64,000 nt of DNA from Terana coerulea (taxonomy: Eukaryota > Basidiomycota > Agaricomycetes > Polyporales > Phanerochaetaceae). This document shows positions 24,641 to 36,294 of this stretch, in pieces. The stretch is taken from NCBI GenBank assembly GCA_024811115.1, contig JAKOGH010000721.1:558001-622000 (forward strand), written 5' to 3'. The translations under genes were made by a program, and so were the position numbers. Positions within the stretch are counted from its first letter, which is position 1; every line of letters begins with the position of its first letter. Below the pieces are notes generated by a model that had not been told where the DNA came from, did no database searches, and worked only from the letters and a program-made list of their open reading frames with translations.

Positions 24641-24647
24641 TTATATA
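24641..24647 (-). promoter_or_regulatory. TATA box of the small hypothetical gene
   Basis: TATATAA on the minus strand, about 105 bases ahead of the ATG at 24535. Confidence 0.45.
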
Positions 24648-25443
24648 CCCGAGCGCCAAGTTTCGCGAGGGCGGGTGATGGCATTGGCGCAGCGACGCTC
24701 CTCCATCCCCCGGCGAATTCACTCGCTTCAGCGGGGGTGGCTGATGACGACATCTTCTCGCCCAATCAGGCAGGCACTGTATTCCTTCTTCGATCAACGC
24801 CACAAACCTCGGCGACAGCCGCGGCTACGCAATGTGCGGCCGTGACTCCTCGTGCGTCCCATCACGCCCGCCCGCCTTCTATCGCCGTGGAGGTGGATTG
24901 GCGGTGTGTTCCAGCACAGGGTTGGACACGCAGAACGGTTTCCACTCTCGCTCTTGACTCCAGTGGGCCCCGGTGGGGCAGGCAAAACCTTCCAATTCTC
25001 CATCATCGCCGGGACGAGGAACGGCCTAGAAGTGCGGGGCAGGTACGCTTGCGACGAGGGCGTCATCGTTTTCGGGCGCCAGCATCACACAATGTCGTTA
25101 TGACCAAACCAGCTATGTTATAGATATGAGACAGCAGGACTATGACGACAGGGTGACAATGCTACGAATATACAGGTTGAAATGAGAGAAGAGGACGAAG
25201 GAAACCAGAACTGGTAATTAATACATGATTACAGTTGGCCTATGCTATATGAACCGAAGTCCGTGATCTACACAAAGGGGGTGTTTAATGCTACACAGTG
25301 GGACCCGTGGAAACTATAAGGTCGAAGGGGATGAAACGGCTGTAGGGTAGGGAGTGTGTGTCGTCAGCTAGCCGGCGCCGTGAAGATTTTTCGTCGGTGA
25401 TGTCGTGATGGACGTGGGGGCGGGGGCGGTGCTGCGTCGCGCA

Positions 25444-26493
25444 TTACGCGCGGAGGGAGCGCCAGCTATCGCCGGTGGAGCTCTGCGCCTGCGCCTTCCG
25501 GTGGACAGCGGAGGCCGCCAGGGCCACGAGCTTCGCAGGCTTCGGCGCCGCGCCGAGCATGACGCCGCCGGTGAGGACCGTCGTCTTCCCGCCGTCGTAG
25601 TTCGTCACCTCGTGCTTGGACCCGTCGATGAACACGCGGGCCTGCCGCGCGCGCTCGCGGCGCGACATCTTGGCGGCGCACGGCTCGGGCGCGGGGCCGG
25701 TGGAGCACCGGGAGACGGTGGTGGCAGAACCGTACGAGTCGGTGGAGCCGCGCGAGGAGAACGAGAAGGCCGAGCCGGAGGAGGACGAGAAGGAGCTGGA
25801 GCGCGAGTGCGAGGACGTGGCAGAGAGGATGGAGACCGGCGAGGAGGAGGTGGACCGAGCGGGGGGTGGCACGGCGGGGAACTGATCCAGGATGGGCGTC
25901 CACGAGGGGTCGCGAATCTCGTTGGAGAGGATAGTGAATAGCTCCTCGTCCTCGTCGGTGTCCTGCATGATCATCTGCTGCGCCAGGGTCTGGGCCTTGC
26001 CCGCTGCCGCAAGCGCACGGATGTTAGCCTGCGCCCTAAGCTGAGCCTGGATCTCCGCCTCCGTGATGCGCTTGGGCTCCACCTGGAGCCTCTGCTCCGA
26101 CCAGATGGTGATGGGCTTGCTGGTCTTGCCAGCGTCCCAGTGGCCGAATCGGACGGAAACACAGCCGGGGTCGATGAAGAGATCAAACTCGACGCCGCCA
26201 AGGATCGCGATCCACTTGGACCACTCCACACCTGCAGACTTGCAGGCGTTGTAGACTGGGCGAGGAGGTACGCCTGAAGGGGACAGGGTAAGGCAGCGGC
26301 GACCGGACCCGCGGAGAGGGTTGGTGGGGTCCCAGGAGGACTGGAACTGAGCCATAAGGTTGGTCAAGAGCGCAAGCTGAAGCGCCTCCATGGTTGTGGG
26401 CCTGTAGTAGCCCGCAAGCTTGCTCGTGAGGTGGGTGATCGCCTGAGTGAGGGCGGTGGAGAGAGAACCGAAGGAGGTGGTGGAAGCGGCCAT
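25444..26493 (-). CDS. BTG/Tob (anti-proliferative) domain protein
   Basis: An intronless gene of 349 codons. The first 125 residues match the BTG/Tob (APRO) domain: LAGYYRPTTMEALQLALLTN, then RGSGRRCLTLSPSG, ACKSAGVEWSKWI and VEFDLFIDPGCVSVRFGHW, which correspond to the boxes used to bind Caf1-type deadenylases in animals. A helix rich in Ala and Gln follows (about 140-165), then a Ser-rich tract (about 205-275) and a short basic C-terminal part around RRERARQARVFIDG. In animals such proteins recruit the CCR4-NOT deadenylase; the same is inferred here. The start at 26493 is the only ATG ahead of the domain. The lack of introns is notable beside neighbours with five to eighteen exons. Confidence 0.85.
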   Translation of the reverse strand: MAASTTSFGSLSTALTQAITHLTSKLAGYYRPTTMEALQLALLTNLMAQFQSSWDPTNPLRGSGRRCLTLSPSGVPPRPVYNACKSAGVEWSKWIAILGGVEFDLFIDPGCVSVRFGHWDAGKTSKPITIWSEQRLQVEPKRITEAEIQAQLRAQANIRALAAAGKAQTLAQQMIMQDTDEDEELFTILSNEIRDPSWTPILDQFPAVPPPARSTSSSPVSILSATSSHSRSSSFSSSSGSAFSFSSRGSTDSYGSATTVSRCSTGPAPEPCAAKMSRRERARQARVFIDGSKHEVTNYDGGKTTVLTGGVMLGAAPKPAKLVALAASAVHRKAQAQSSTGDSWRSLRA

Positions 26494-27861
26494 TGTGATC
26501 GTTGACGTGCGTAAGGGGTAAAGAGAGGTGGCGAGTCGTGTAGACTGGAGTTGGAGCGTAAGATGCGAAGTGAGCTATCGACCTGCGATAGAGTGCGTGC
26601 GGTACGTGGATGACGCGCTAAACGTGAAGTGCGTGCAGATGAGAGTGCGAATGTGCAGATGGCGAGATGCGATGAGGTAACGATGCGTGTCCTGAATAAA
26701 CAGTCTAGAAAAATTAAGCATCAGTATCGAAGGCAGAGACTGCAAATGTGGTTGTACTCACCTACTAACAAGAGCTGGTCTGGAATAAGAGAGTAGTAGA
26801 GAAGAGGAGACTGCGGGAACTCAAGTCCGGTGAGTGAGGAAACAACGACAGGACCAGCGAGTACTTATACAACTATACCGTGTATATGGGCGTCATCCGA
26901 AGACAATGAACCGGCTCTGGCATTCTGAACGTCTCCAAGCGAAAACAAAGGGCCACGCACAATGGCAGACCTGCATCACCAGACTTGCCTATTCGGGACA
27001 ATACCCCTTAAGCGCCCCCCACGTGGCGGCCTTCTCGCGACCCGCAGAGCAGGCCCGCCCTTCCCAAGTGGTACGAAATGACAATTGTACTTGCAGCAGC
27101 ACCGCCCGCCCATTGTTCCGCATGTCGTCTGCAGTACAATAAGACCAAAGCCGAGAATTCTTCGCTTCAAAGCAAGGAATGATGCGACTTCACTTGGCTA
27201 TCCACACCAATTGTTTACCTGTCAACAAACAGCCCAAGCAATCTTACGACCGCTCTTTGACGTTGGAGAAACGATCAGTATTCCGCGCAAAGACACGCGT
27301 GCTCACTGCAAAGGCCTTTGACTGTTTACACCACCAAGGCCAAGCCATCTCCGCCGCCGAAGCAATTAATTACATCCCGCTTGCGCAACACGACCACCGT
27401 CGCCGATCCTTGCTTATTTTCATGCTACGCCCATAATTGCCGAACGTTCCAGAGCACAAGGATGCCTTCATCAAGCGCGTCGTCGTCCCCGAGTGCGCCC
27501 CGAGTAAACTAGACTTATGTCGGGCCGCCCGCTCATCGAAATGCCATACTCTTCGCGGGTCGAACGACTTTGCCAGCAGGTCTTTGAAAGTATATGCAAG
27601 TAACGACAAGCAGCTTGAAGCGGCTCCGGGCACAGTGGGTGGGAATGGACAAGAGTCAGGAGGGCGCAGATGGCGCGAGACGGTGCCGCCGCCCTCGGCA
27701 TATCCCGAAGCTTCAAAACCCCGCTGCGAATGGGGGCGAGCGCACTTTCACACCGTCTACACGACACCGACCAGGCCGCCACCGTCGAAAAGAGCCCGCT
27801 CGCCGCCCCCTCAGCCCACGCCCACTTAGCAAACCCCACAGCTCCAGCTTTCCAGACCAAA
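26494..27861. other. Long divergent intergenic region
   Basis: About 1.37 kb separates the leftward BTG/Tob start and the rightward eS27 start. It holds no gene I can support. Direct neighbours suggest two promoters; the last 60 bases before 27862 contain pyrimidine tracts as expected for a ribosomal protein gene. Confidence 0.5.
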
Positions 27862-28287
27862 ATGGTGCGCAGATTCGGCGGCGAGGGCGACGAGTGGGTG
27901 TGTGCTGATCGGCTTCTCGCCTGCAGCCTCTCGCCATCGACCTTCTCAACCCCACGCCCGCGGCGGAGACCCGCCGCCACAAGCTGAAGCGTCTGGTGCA
28001 ATCGCCCAACTCGTACTTCATGGACGTGAAGTGTCCCGGTGCGCAGCGACTGTCAGTGGCGACGCCGGACGCAGGTGCTAAATTTCTCTCATAGGCTGCT
28101 TCGCGATCACCACCGTTTTCTCGCACGCCCAGACTGTCGTGCTTTGCGGTGCATGCAATACCGTGCTCTGCCAGCCGACCGGTGGTAAGGCCAGACTGAC
28201 TGAAGGTACGCCACATCCACTCCCAGCTTATGCACACGGCTCAACCTCCCCTGTTTTGCAGGCAGCTCGTACCGTCGCAAGAACTAA
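27862..28287 (+). CDS. RPS27: Ribosomal protein eS27 (small subunit)
   Basis: A zinc-finger protein of the 40S ribosomal subunit, 83 residues, the family length. Exons are 27862-27864 (the ATG alone), 27927-28038, 28095-28205 and 28262-28287. The spliced product reads [20 protein letters not shown], then [19 protein letters not shown], and ends SSYRRKN. The zinc ligands form C-P-G-C, 14 residues, then C-G-A-C. All joins are in frame and no base change is needed. An intron directly after the initiator ATG is common in fungal ribosomal protein genes. Confidence 0.95.
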
Positions 28288-28668
28288 ACATCCCACCGAC
28301 ATTTTTACTATTGCCCACAATCCTTGCGCGCCATCATCTTGGCATGAGCATTTCATGCGCAATGGTCACTCCTCCCTCACGGTCCGCGCATCGCACGGTA
28401 GACAGCACGGCTGCCTCACGCAGTCCAACGTCCTTGAAACATTCACATCGCATCCTCACTGTATCCATCATTCATGGTCAAAAACTCGTTGTAGGTCGGC
28501 TCCGTTGTTGGACGATCGATGTCAGATAGGCATTGGCACATCTGTATTACTATGCCTTGAGGCAGTGGTCATGTAACGAAGCCGTCCTAATTAATCTGCT
28601 GGGAGTTCTCATCTCCAAGTTATACGTCATAAATATTCTTGCGAAGTCTAGTGTGGTGTTCGAAACAA
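28288..28668. other. Convergent intergenic space
   Basis: Lies between the stop of eS27 (+) and the stop of the thioesterase (-). No gene is visible; it should carry both 3' ends. Confidence 0.5.
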
Positions 28669-30081
28669 TCAAAGTTTAGCTTTGGACGCTTTGGACGGAT
28701 CCCTGATATCTGCGCGGATGACACCTTCCTGGGTCATGACCGCAACCAAGTTGCCTGCGCGAGTGTACATCCGCCCATGTACGACTCCTCGGCCTGAACT
28801 AACGCTGGGTGCAGTGATCTATTGGAGAAAAGGATGGATGAGTGACCTTACACTTCAACAGCGGTACAGGTGATATTTACCACATAGAGGAGCCAGTCTC
28901 CGCAATCAAAGTCATCGCTAAGTGTAATTATGAGCAACGAGGTCAATGTTCTCGGAGACTACAGTTACCTATAGAAGAAAATGGAATGATCCAGAGAGGA
29001 CTGTCGATTGATCAGACACGCTGCTCCTCCCAAATTGAAAGGAGAAACGTACACTCATACCGAGCCTTTGAGGGCCAGTCTTTGTCGAGTCCAAGCCCGC
29101 GGTTTTGCTAGCTACTCCAATGCTGTATGCAGAGTATGGGTATAGGACAGGGCCGCTGCAAATGGTACTCACAAGTGTGAATCGGAGATGTAACTCAAGA
29201 TACACTGAGGGGATTTTCTGTGAGCTGCTCGCGATGTAATGTGCGATATAAACATACCCTCTGGAAAGCGGAACCAGTGGATTGAGGCATTTCGTTGACC
29301 TTGTACCAGTACAGCCAAAATGCAGCACCGTCACTCCCAGTCCGCACACCCGCATACTTGATTCTCAGAAAGCTATTCCGGCGTTCCTACATAGGGCAGA
29401 TGACTCGTCAGCGGAGATAACGCGAACGGAGTACATCGCCACGAACTCACAGAGATATAATCCTGCAGGTACAGCTTGATTCTCTCATCCACGCCGGGCG
29501 TTGCGGCCTGCTTCTCTGGACGCTCCCAGACATATTGGCATTCGTCCGGACTTGGAACGTTCGAAGGCGGGGGTAACTTGTAGGTGACTTGCCACGGCTC
29601 CGGTTTTTGGAACGAGCAGAGCATGATGAAGATGATTCGCCCGTTCTGGTGGGCACGGACGGCGCGGGTGGCATACGAGCGGCCATCCCGGACCTTGTCT
29701 ACGTGGTACAATATCGGGGACGGCGCTGCGCTCAGGAGAAAGTAGCACTGTAAACTTACGGTCAGTTACTTTACAGCGCAAGTGCAGAAGAACGTACGTG
29801 CATAGACTTCACATCCGCACCAGGCAATCCGAAACAAAGCGGGGTCAGCCGTCCAGGTTCCATGACGAGGACTGGACACATACATGTAGAGCATAATCGG
29901 GCTCAACGCAATTAGTAGCAGCGACCAGTGCCTGTGAAATAACCTGGCCGCCAAAGACTCCTCTCGCGCGTCGCGGAACCCATAGGTGTTTGGAGCGGTA
30001 CAAGTTCACGTCCAGCTTCTCGACGTCGAGAGCGTCGGAGACTCTCGAGCTTTCCATCTGGTAACTCGGCACCTCGTCCAT
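28669..30081 (-). CDS. Acyl-CoA thioesterase II (ACOT8/TesB type), probably peroxisomal
   Basis: Hydrolyses acyl-CoA to free acid and CoA, a double-hotdog enzyme linked to peroxisomal beta-oxidation. 328 residues in nine exons: 29884-30081, 29798-29806, 29451-29747, 29258-29386, 29173-29204, 29053-29155, 28969-29000, 28881-28917 and 28669-28818. Marks are VFGGQVISQALVAAT, CYFLLSAAPSPILYHVDKVR, DGRSYATRAVRAHQNGRIIF, SSLDHSIFFYSDDFDCGDWL and GRGVVHGRMYTRAGNLVAVM. Exon 2 is only nine bases (Ser-Met-His), needed to complete the conserved LHSMHCYFLL stretch. The last three residues are Ala-Lys-Leu, a standard PTS1 variant, so peroxisomal import is likely. All exons join in frame. With PXMP4 this is the second peroxisomal gene in the window. 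Confidence 0.92.
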
Positions 30082-30458
30082 GTTCTGACCAGTGGTGGGT
30101 GCCCAGCGTGGCGTAGAGGGTAGAATGGATGTGAGGTGCTCCTGCTCGGAATGGGCCAACGGAGAACATGGTATTTGACACGCCGCCAAGCGCGCCCAGA
30201 ACCCATCGTGGCGCCAGGTTGCCGGCGGCCGTGATCGACCCAGGAATGTGATTAATGTCGTTTTACCAATCACATCGCGAAGAGTATGTCGGGCAGGCAG
30301 CAATGTCAAAGCAGTGTATGACATTAATGTACGTGACATAGTACGATAAAAAAGCTAGTATATGTATGAGATATGATAAGCTAGAATGTGGTGATACTAA
30401 GGAAGGAGTCCGGTATGTGTAGCATCAGAAAGCTTCAATGAGAGAATCGGCAAGCCAC

Positions 30459-31577
30459 TCAGAACTCCTCCACTTCTACGGTGAAGCCACAGGTATGGCA
30501 TATCTGCTTGCTCACATCGCCATCTCTTACGGTTGGCCCAAAGGCGTGCTGGTGCTCTTCGTCTTTACGCCTTTGCCAGACGGTCTCCCTGGTCCGCCTC
30601 CGAAGCTCCTTCAGCCCCTCATCGAATTTCTTGTTCCGCTTCTTCTTCTTGTCTGCCGCTCGACGCTCGTATTCTGCGTCCAACGCCTCCGGCGAGCCCC
30701 ATTTCTTCCACGCGAATTCTTCCACTTGGTAGCGGAGGAAGAGCATCATGTTCGCGTACGTCGATTTGTGGGGGTTGGCCTTCAGCAGGTGGGGCATGAT
30801 CTCTTCGTCCCGAAGCTCAGCTGCAGCAAGCGTCAGCCATCTACCACAGAAAACATCGTCGTAAGACATACGGTCTGTGAGAAGATAGTCTACTTTGCAC
30901 TCTGTCTTCGTGAGAAGACTATACTTCTCCGGCTTCTCATGCTTGCATGTATTGCACACTAAGCAACCGAAGACTTTCCTGTAAGTCTGGTCGAGATCTA
31001 ACGACTCGCATTCATTGCACTTCGGGTTGAGGTCCTTCTGCAGTAGTATTGCTGGATCCAGAGTTAGCCCAGTTCTCTAAAGCTGAAGCTCATATGACTC
31101 ACGAGGTTCCAACGCCTGCATCGCCCTCTGCCGCTCCCGCTCCTTTTCCTTCGCACGCAGCTCCGCATCCACCTCCTTGTCATCCTCAACCAAGAACCCA
31201 CCCTTCGAGTTGACCATCTTCGACAAGTCATAATCAAAGTACTTCCCCAGCCGAGAGTCCCGCCTGAGCTTGGCGTCTCCCTTGGGGGCCGTAGGCGAGG
31301 CAGAGGTGGCGGGGATGACGTCCAAGGGCCGTTTGTTGTTGGCATTCGTGAGCGAAGACGTCGGTATAGTTTGCTCACGCTCGCGCTGTCTTGCCTTTGC
31401 TGAAATAGGCTCAGTATTTGAGCTGCAGGCATTTTTAAAACGCAGCACTAACCCTTGAGACGGTTGATTTCAATCCTCCTGACTTGCTCCGGGGTCAAGT
31501 CAAGATTGGAAGGCCCTGGCCTTGGTGGCGGGAGTAGACGGCCGAGTGCTACTGGAGCCAACTTCAAATTCTGCCAT
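30459..31577 (-). CDS. RAD14: DNA repair protein XPA/Rad14
   Basis: The damage-verification factor of nucleotide excision repair. About 320 residues; exons are 31453-31577, 31103-31399, 30872-31052 and 30459-30820. Marks are the zinc finger with C-N-E-C and C-N-T-C pairs, the segment [20 protein letters not shown] just before it, the DNA-binding region [19 protein letters not shown], then [20 protein letters not shown] and EEFAWKKWG. The C-terminal [13 protein letters not shown] is also typical. Two one-base surpluses break the frame: one near 31508-31511 in exon 1 and one at 31020-31021, where AAGGTGC stands for the Lys-Cys that opens the zinc finger. Neither site offers an intron. The identity does not depend on them. 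Confidence 0.92.
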
Positions 31578-32067
31578 CTTAGAAAGTGGAGACAAGTCAC
31601 TAGTCGAAAGGAAAGAAATGAGACGAAGGCTAACGAACGCCTTGGCTGGTGGTGGTGGAGGTGGAATACATTCGTAAGCGCCTTTTGACGCGCTAATTAC
31701 CGCGGCGCCGCGTCGCGTCCGAGTCATACGTTTGCGTATCCACGCCGCCACAGGGCTTTGCCCACGTCACGCTAGTACTTTACGACGCCGTATACGCAGC
31801 CTAGTGCTGTGTAGCGGTATGCCACTACCTACAGTGGCTGCCTTTGCCAATCGTAAGCCCCCTAGGCCTGGTTTGTCACGTGCCCCGGTCACTCCAGGCA
31901 AAGCCGTCAATGCGTCGACAAGCACTAATGCTTAACTACTGAGCGATGCATCAGACACACGGCTCTTCGTGCTACACGCTTAGATGCGAAGAGACCCAAA
32001 AGATACCGGTGTTCAACGCTAGAGAAGTATAATACAAGCAAACAATGCAATCCGTACGAGAAGGACG
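31578..32067. other. Intergenic region between XPA and HDAC
   Basis: Both neighbours are on the minus strand, so this holds the XPA promoter and the HDAC 3' end. The short open frames in it have no family similarity. Confidence 0.45.
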
Positions 32068-34351
32068 TCAACTTGAGCCAGTGGAAGGTGCGGGATCCAC
32101 GTTCATTCCGTTCGTCTCGCCCTGAGGCTCCTTCGACTTCGCTTTGGCCCCCGCCGCCTGAGACAACGGAGTCTCGTCTTCATCCAGCTCCATCTCTGAA
32201 CCTGTCGACGACTGTGCAGGGCAGGACCCGCTGGCTGCACAGGCAACGCGACCGTAGGCCCGATTCCATGTGTGGAGCCAGTGCTCATAATGCCGACGGC
32301 AGCACCAAACCGCCGTCCTCCCGCTGGCGGAATGCTGTCTTTGTCCCGGTGGCTCGTGTGGTCCCGCCGGTCGTCCTCGCCTTCGTCGTCCGAATCAGAG
32401 AGCTCGCCGTCATTTTGCCTGCGAGAGTCGAGGAGACGCTGCGGACGACGCTCATCTGGGGGAATGAGCTCCTCGTCTTCGTTCGGGTCATCCATCTGGA
32501 CATCCATGGGACCTCGCAGGATGTCTGCGTGTCGTCAGTATACCTCTACCGCGAAGAGGCAGAGTGCAGCCCACCTGTCATCTGAACACTTGGAGGCCCG
32601 CCTCCGTGACGAAGGTGGTCGAGCACGATTCCTTTGACTCGATCAAGATATCCACGAGTATTCATGTCCTCCACATTCGATGATTTCACATCGAGCTTGT
32701 AGTCTGGACCAAAATACTCGTAATACTCGTTAATCGGTATGTCTTTTCGCCCATGTCAGTGTCCAAAGGTCTTTCACGGAGAGCACTATAGCTTACCGGC
32801 GCCGAGCTCGACACCTGCTGCCAGGCCGGTCTCATATGCCCAACACCGGCTGACATTACGCATCGTATAGCCGCCACCGCCGAGCATGAGCAATGGCTTG
32901 TTGAAGGACTTCACGAACTTGACGCAGTTCGCATGGCCTTAAATTCAATAAGCTAATGTTCAATAGCACAGGCGACGTACTGCGCTCACCTCGCATGGAG
33001 ACATTGAAGCATCCCAGCTTGTCGCCGGATAATGAGTCAGTGCCACATTGCAGGACGATGGCTCCCGGGTCGTACGTCTCCATCACTTGTTGGATGATCT
33101 ACGGAATGAATTAGCAACAGAACCAATCGGCGCAACGGCGTAACTAACGGGTTCAAAGACACTCTTATAGTTCTCATCAGACAAGCCATCCCGTAATGGG
33201 AAGTTCAGTGCGTAGTACTTGCCCTTTCCAACCCCTACGTCCTGTTACAGAGGTGACATTCAGCACCAACGTTAGGCGACATTGCCTCCATGTCAATGCA
33301 CGCACCCGCAGCTCCCCAGTTCCGGGGAAGAACTCGCCGTATTTGTGAAAGCTGACGGTCATCACTCGGTCGGTTGTGTAGAATGCCTCTTCGACACCGT
33401 CGCCGTGATGTACGTCGATGTCGATGTAAAGTACTCGGGTGTGATACCTAATAATCACCTTAGAACGTGGGATCGACTCAGTCATTCGCGATACCTCGGA
33501 CATACCTAAGGAGTTCCAAGATGCCGAGTACAATATCTGCGGCAGGATCAGTGCGCTGCGATATACGTAATGAGCAATGTTGGTACCGTTGACGTAGCAG
33601 AAGCCACTGGCTTCGCTTTTCTTAGCATGATGCAAGCCACCGGCCCAGTTGATTGCTATGTCGCATTTATCACGACTTAGCCTTGCAGCTCCCTCTAGAG
33701 TAGCAAAGGTGTGGTTAGAAGCGGCTTATGATCAGTGGCGTTAGAACGCAAACCCATTGAGCCGCCCGCAGAAATCGCGCAATAGTCGAACAGGCCATCG
33801 AATACAGGGCAGTCGTCCCCGACGTTGTCTGTGATAATATAGTCATATGAGTTGAGGATGAGTAGTTGCAGCAAATATGGGCAATGCGTACATTTGTGTT
33901 GTTCCTTGATGTACTGGTTCATGTTGATTGGCGTTATGCGGCTAAGGAAGTCGACGTAGTCGTCCGAGTGGAACTGCGTCATCTCCCGTTTTGTAGCTGG
34001 CTTGGCCCGCTGCAAAGAACATCAAGACATGTTTTGGTAGTGTTAATGAGATGCACCGACAAAGATCTCCATTTTCTTGTAGAGCCCATAGTTCATGACA
34101 AGAGAATGGCACATCCGTATCCGGGTGGGCTTCATCCTGGGCTCAAAGAAATAAAGGCAAGAAAAATATAATGTTGGTTGGTTACGTACGGGTGACCAGG
34201 TCCATAGTGAAAGCCACTGACGTCTGAGTCGAAGAAATAACACTGACGCAAATATCCGTGAGTACGGTGGCGAACCACCGCCACGCATGCACCCGACAAT
34301 AAATAAGAAACATACCACCCGCTTCTTGTTTTCTCCATCTATAGGGGTCAT
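32068..34351 (-). CDS. Class I histone deacetylase (Rpd3 type)
   Basis: Zinc-dependent deacetylase of core histones, catalytic subunit of Sin3/Rpd3-type co-repressor complexes. Thirteen exons run from 34316-34351 to about 32068-32520. Marks in order are [78 protein letters not shown], the active-site pair in [18 protein letters not shown], the metal site [34 protein letters not shown] and [20 protein letters not shown]. One exon is only 31 nt (33506-33536). The acidic tail ([10 protein letters not shown]) changes to an out-of-frame basic reading at the GGG run 32219-32221; one more base restores an acidic tail ending at 32068. The unaltered frame stops at 32103. Catalytic residues are intact. 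Confidence 0.94.
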
Positions 34352-34805
34352 CTGGGGCTCCTGTGGTCTCCATATTCAAAGCGGACCCGTGGAGGCTATG
34401 GTGAGCGAGTCCGCAGGACGTCGAGAACTGCCAATCGCAGTTGGTAGAAGGACCGTGGGACGGTAGAATGTTTCGGGAAGTTGATCAGAACCGCGCACAA
34501 GAAGTAGACGCTTTCCCACGTGGATTTGTTGTGCAACGGCCTCTGAAAATAACAAAGTGCGTCACTACCACTTCCGTTTCTATCCACTGAGTACTGAAGG
34601 GCTATTGTGGGATGACGATAAACGAGTTTGTGTCACACAGCTGCATAGGACTGAAGTAAACTACAACAGAATACATCCAGCGAGCAGGACGATGTTACAT
34701 GGTGAATAAAGTAATAGAGGAGTCCAAAGCGGTACAGCACGCTGGATGCAACAACAATCCGGGCCTGTGCGTACCCGACTATGGTTTTGCCGTCAGGCAT
34801 CGGGA
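34352..34805. other. Intergenic region
   Basis: Between the HDAC start and the stop of the DinB-like gene, both on the minus strand. A 63-codon frame at 34396-34587 has no support. The HDAC promoter must be here. Confidence 0.45.
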
Positions 34806-35647
34806 TCAGCACTTCGCCTTGCCCAAAGGTGCTTCCGTGCCTTGGTGCACGAGGGTGCTGGGTGCGAAACCGAATGATTCATCCAGCCGGATTCCCTGGA
34901 CGGCCAGTCAGTAAGACCACCACTGCAATGCACGTGCTGCCACGAACCAATTCTCCAGCGATTACACGAACCTGAGCAGTATGATCAGCACAAAGTTATT
35001 CTCGAGATATAGCCGACTCACCATGGACCAGTGATGCACAGCATGCAGACCAGCGAACCAAAGCTGAAAAGGAGAACCATGAGATCCTTTGATATCAGCA
35101 AGTGGTGCTGGGACTTGCCTCTCGTCCAAACGTCGACTGCAGAGTCTGGGGGTACGGCGTCACAGCGTTCAGCGTGAGCGGTTCATCCATCTTGAGCGTT
35201 GGTACCAGTCTTTCGAGCTGAGCGATACATTCCTTGAGCGTGTCGTGTGCAGCTCGCCGGCTGGATTCCATAGGTCTGTTACGAGACCTGACGTCGTAGT
35301 TGAGGACGTAGGGCGGCTGAGTCTCCGTAGCGTCCATTAGAAGTGCGAAGTGATCACGAGCATGACGCAAATGTTTCCCTGCGGGTTGAGATGGTTGAGT
35401 TCAGTGGCTGCCGGTCAGCCCTATTATGAAGGTCTGAACTCGAACACGCACCTATTGTAGACCCAGGCATATACTGCGAGTGAGCAATGAGCTGGTCATC
35501 GGATGTGAGGTCGTTATCGACCAAGTCCACCGCTTGCTGCAAGACTATTCTGGACACCTCCAGCAGACGCTGCAGCGAGAGCTCCTCTCCCTCCGGACGT
35601 ACAATCGGCGCGTCGGTACTGCTTCGGTCAGCGACGACTGCAGGCAT
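34806..35647 (-). CDS. DinB-like fold protein
   Basis: A 203-residue protein resembling the DinB/YfiT four-helix superfamily, whose members usually bind a metal through three histidines. Exons are 35452-35647, 35119-35378, 35022-35063, 34948-34971 and 34806-34895. Likely metal ligands are the His in DNDLTSDDQLIAHSQYMPG, the segment GKHLRHARDHFALLMDA, and LHAVHHWSMVRVIAGELG near the end. The second intron begins GC (exon end GAG, then GCAAGT) and ends TTTTCAG, a good GC-AG intron; exon 4 is only 24 nt. The fungal function is unknown; bacterial relatives include thiol transferases and stress proteins. The ATG at 35647 opens the only long frame. Confidence 0.7.
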
Positions 35648-36294
35648 CTTGGGAGAGGTGGTCTGGAGAAAAGGATAACAGGGGTAAGCTGGAGTTGGTG
35701 GTTATATGCAGCGTAGTCGGGGTGTGGGGGTGTCAAGTTTATGTCAAGGCGCAGACGCCTTCCCACTAACGGAACACGCTGTGAGCAGCCTGCAAGCCTG
35801 AAACCCACAATTTCGAACTCGTGGCCACTGTTCAATAGGGTCGGAGATGACTGTTGATAGCGAGGGAAAACCGGAGTAAATACAGGGTGATAGGATGCCG
35901 TACAGTACACGAGGAATCAGCAAGTAGTGTCGGAGGGATATTGGTCTGCAAAATTTCCAGCGACATGTGGTACACCCATGGCGACGGAACTCAAAGCGAC
36001 TCGTCCATCTCCCAGAAGTCGGCCATGTCCAAACTGTAGAGAACGGACAGGTGAAGAGACAGGAAGAGTGCAAGAAAACCCTGCAACCGTCGTCGTCCCT
36101 CTGGGTGAAGAACGGCAAGCGCGCGAAATGGGTAAATATACATGACCCTAACCCCACTTACCGGTGCTGACTAAGCGAGGACCAGCCCGGTTCGAGCCCG
36201 GTTCGCTGCTGGGGGCACTGCATACTCGACCACCTAGCTTCTATATCCTTCTCGACCTCCGGGACCCTCTCCTTGGCCCAGATATTATTACGAC
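35648..36294. promoter_or_regulatory. Divergent intergenic region
   Basis: 647 bases between the leftward DinB-like start and the rightward succinyl-CoA ligase start, holding both promoters. No gene or TATA box stands out. A tRNA-like GGTTCGAGCC at about 36189 lacks the rest of a tRNA. Confidence 0.45.

Noticed and set aside
24532..24765. N-terminal extension of the small gene starting MGEKMSSSATPAEASEFAGG
   Set aside because: It cannot join the conserved-looking helix in frame, and a TATA box lies within it, so it is more likely promoter sequence.
36180..36230. tRNA-like B box GGTTCGAGCC
   Set aside because: No A box, anticodon arm or acceptor stem can be folded around it.
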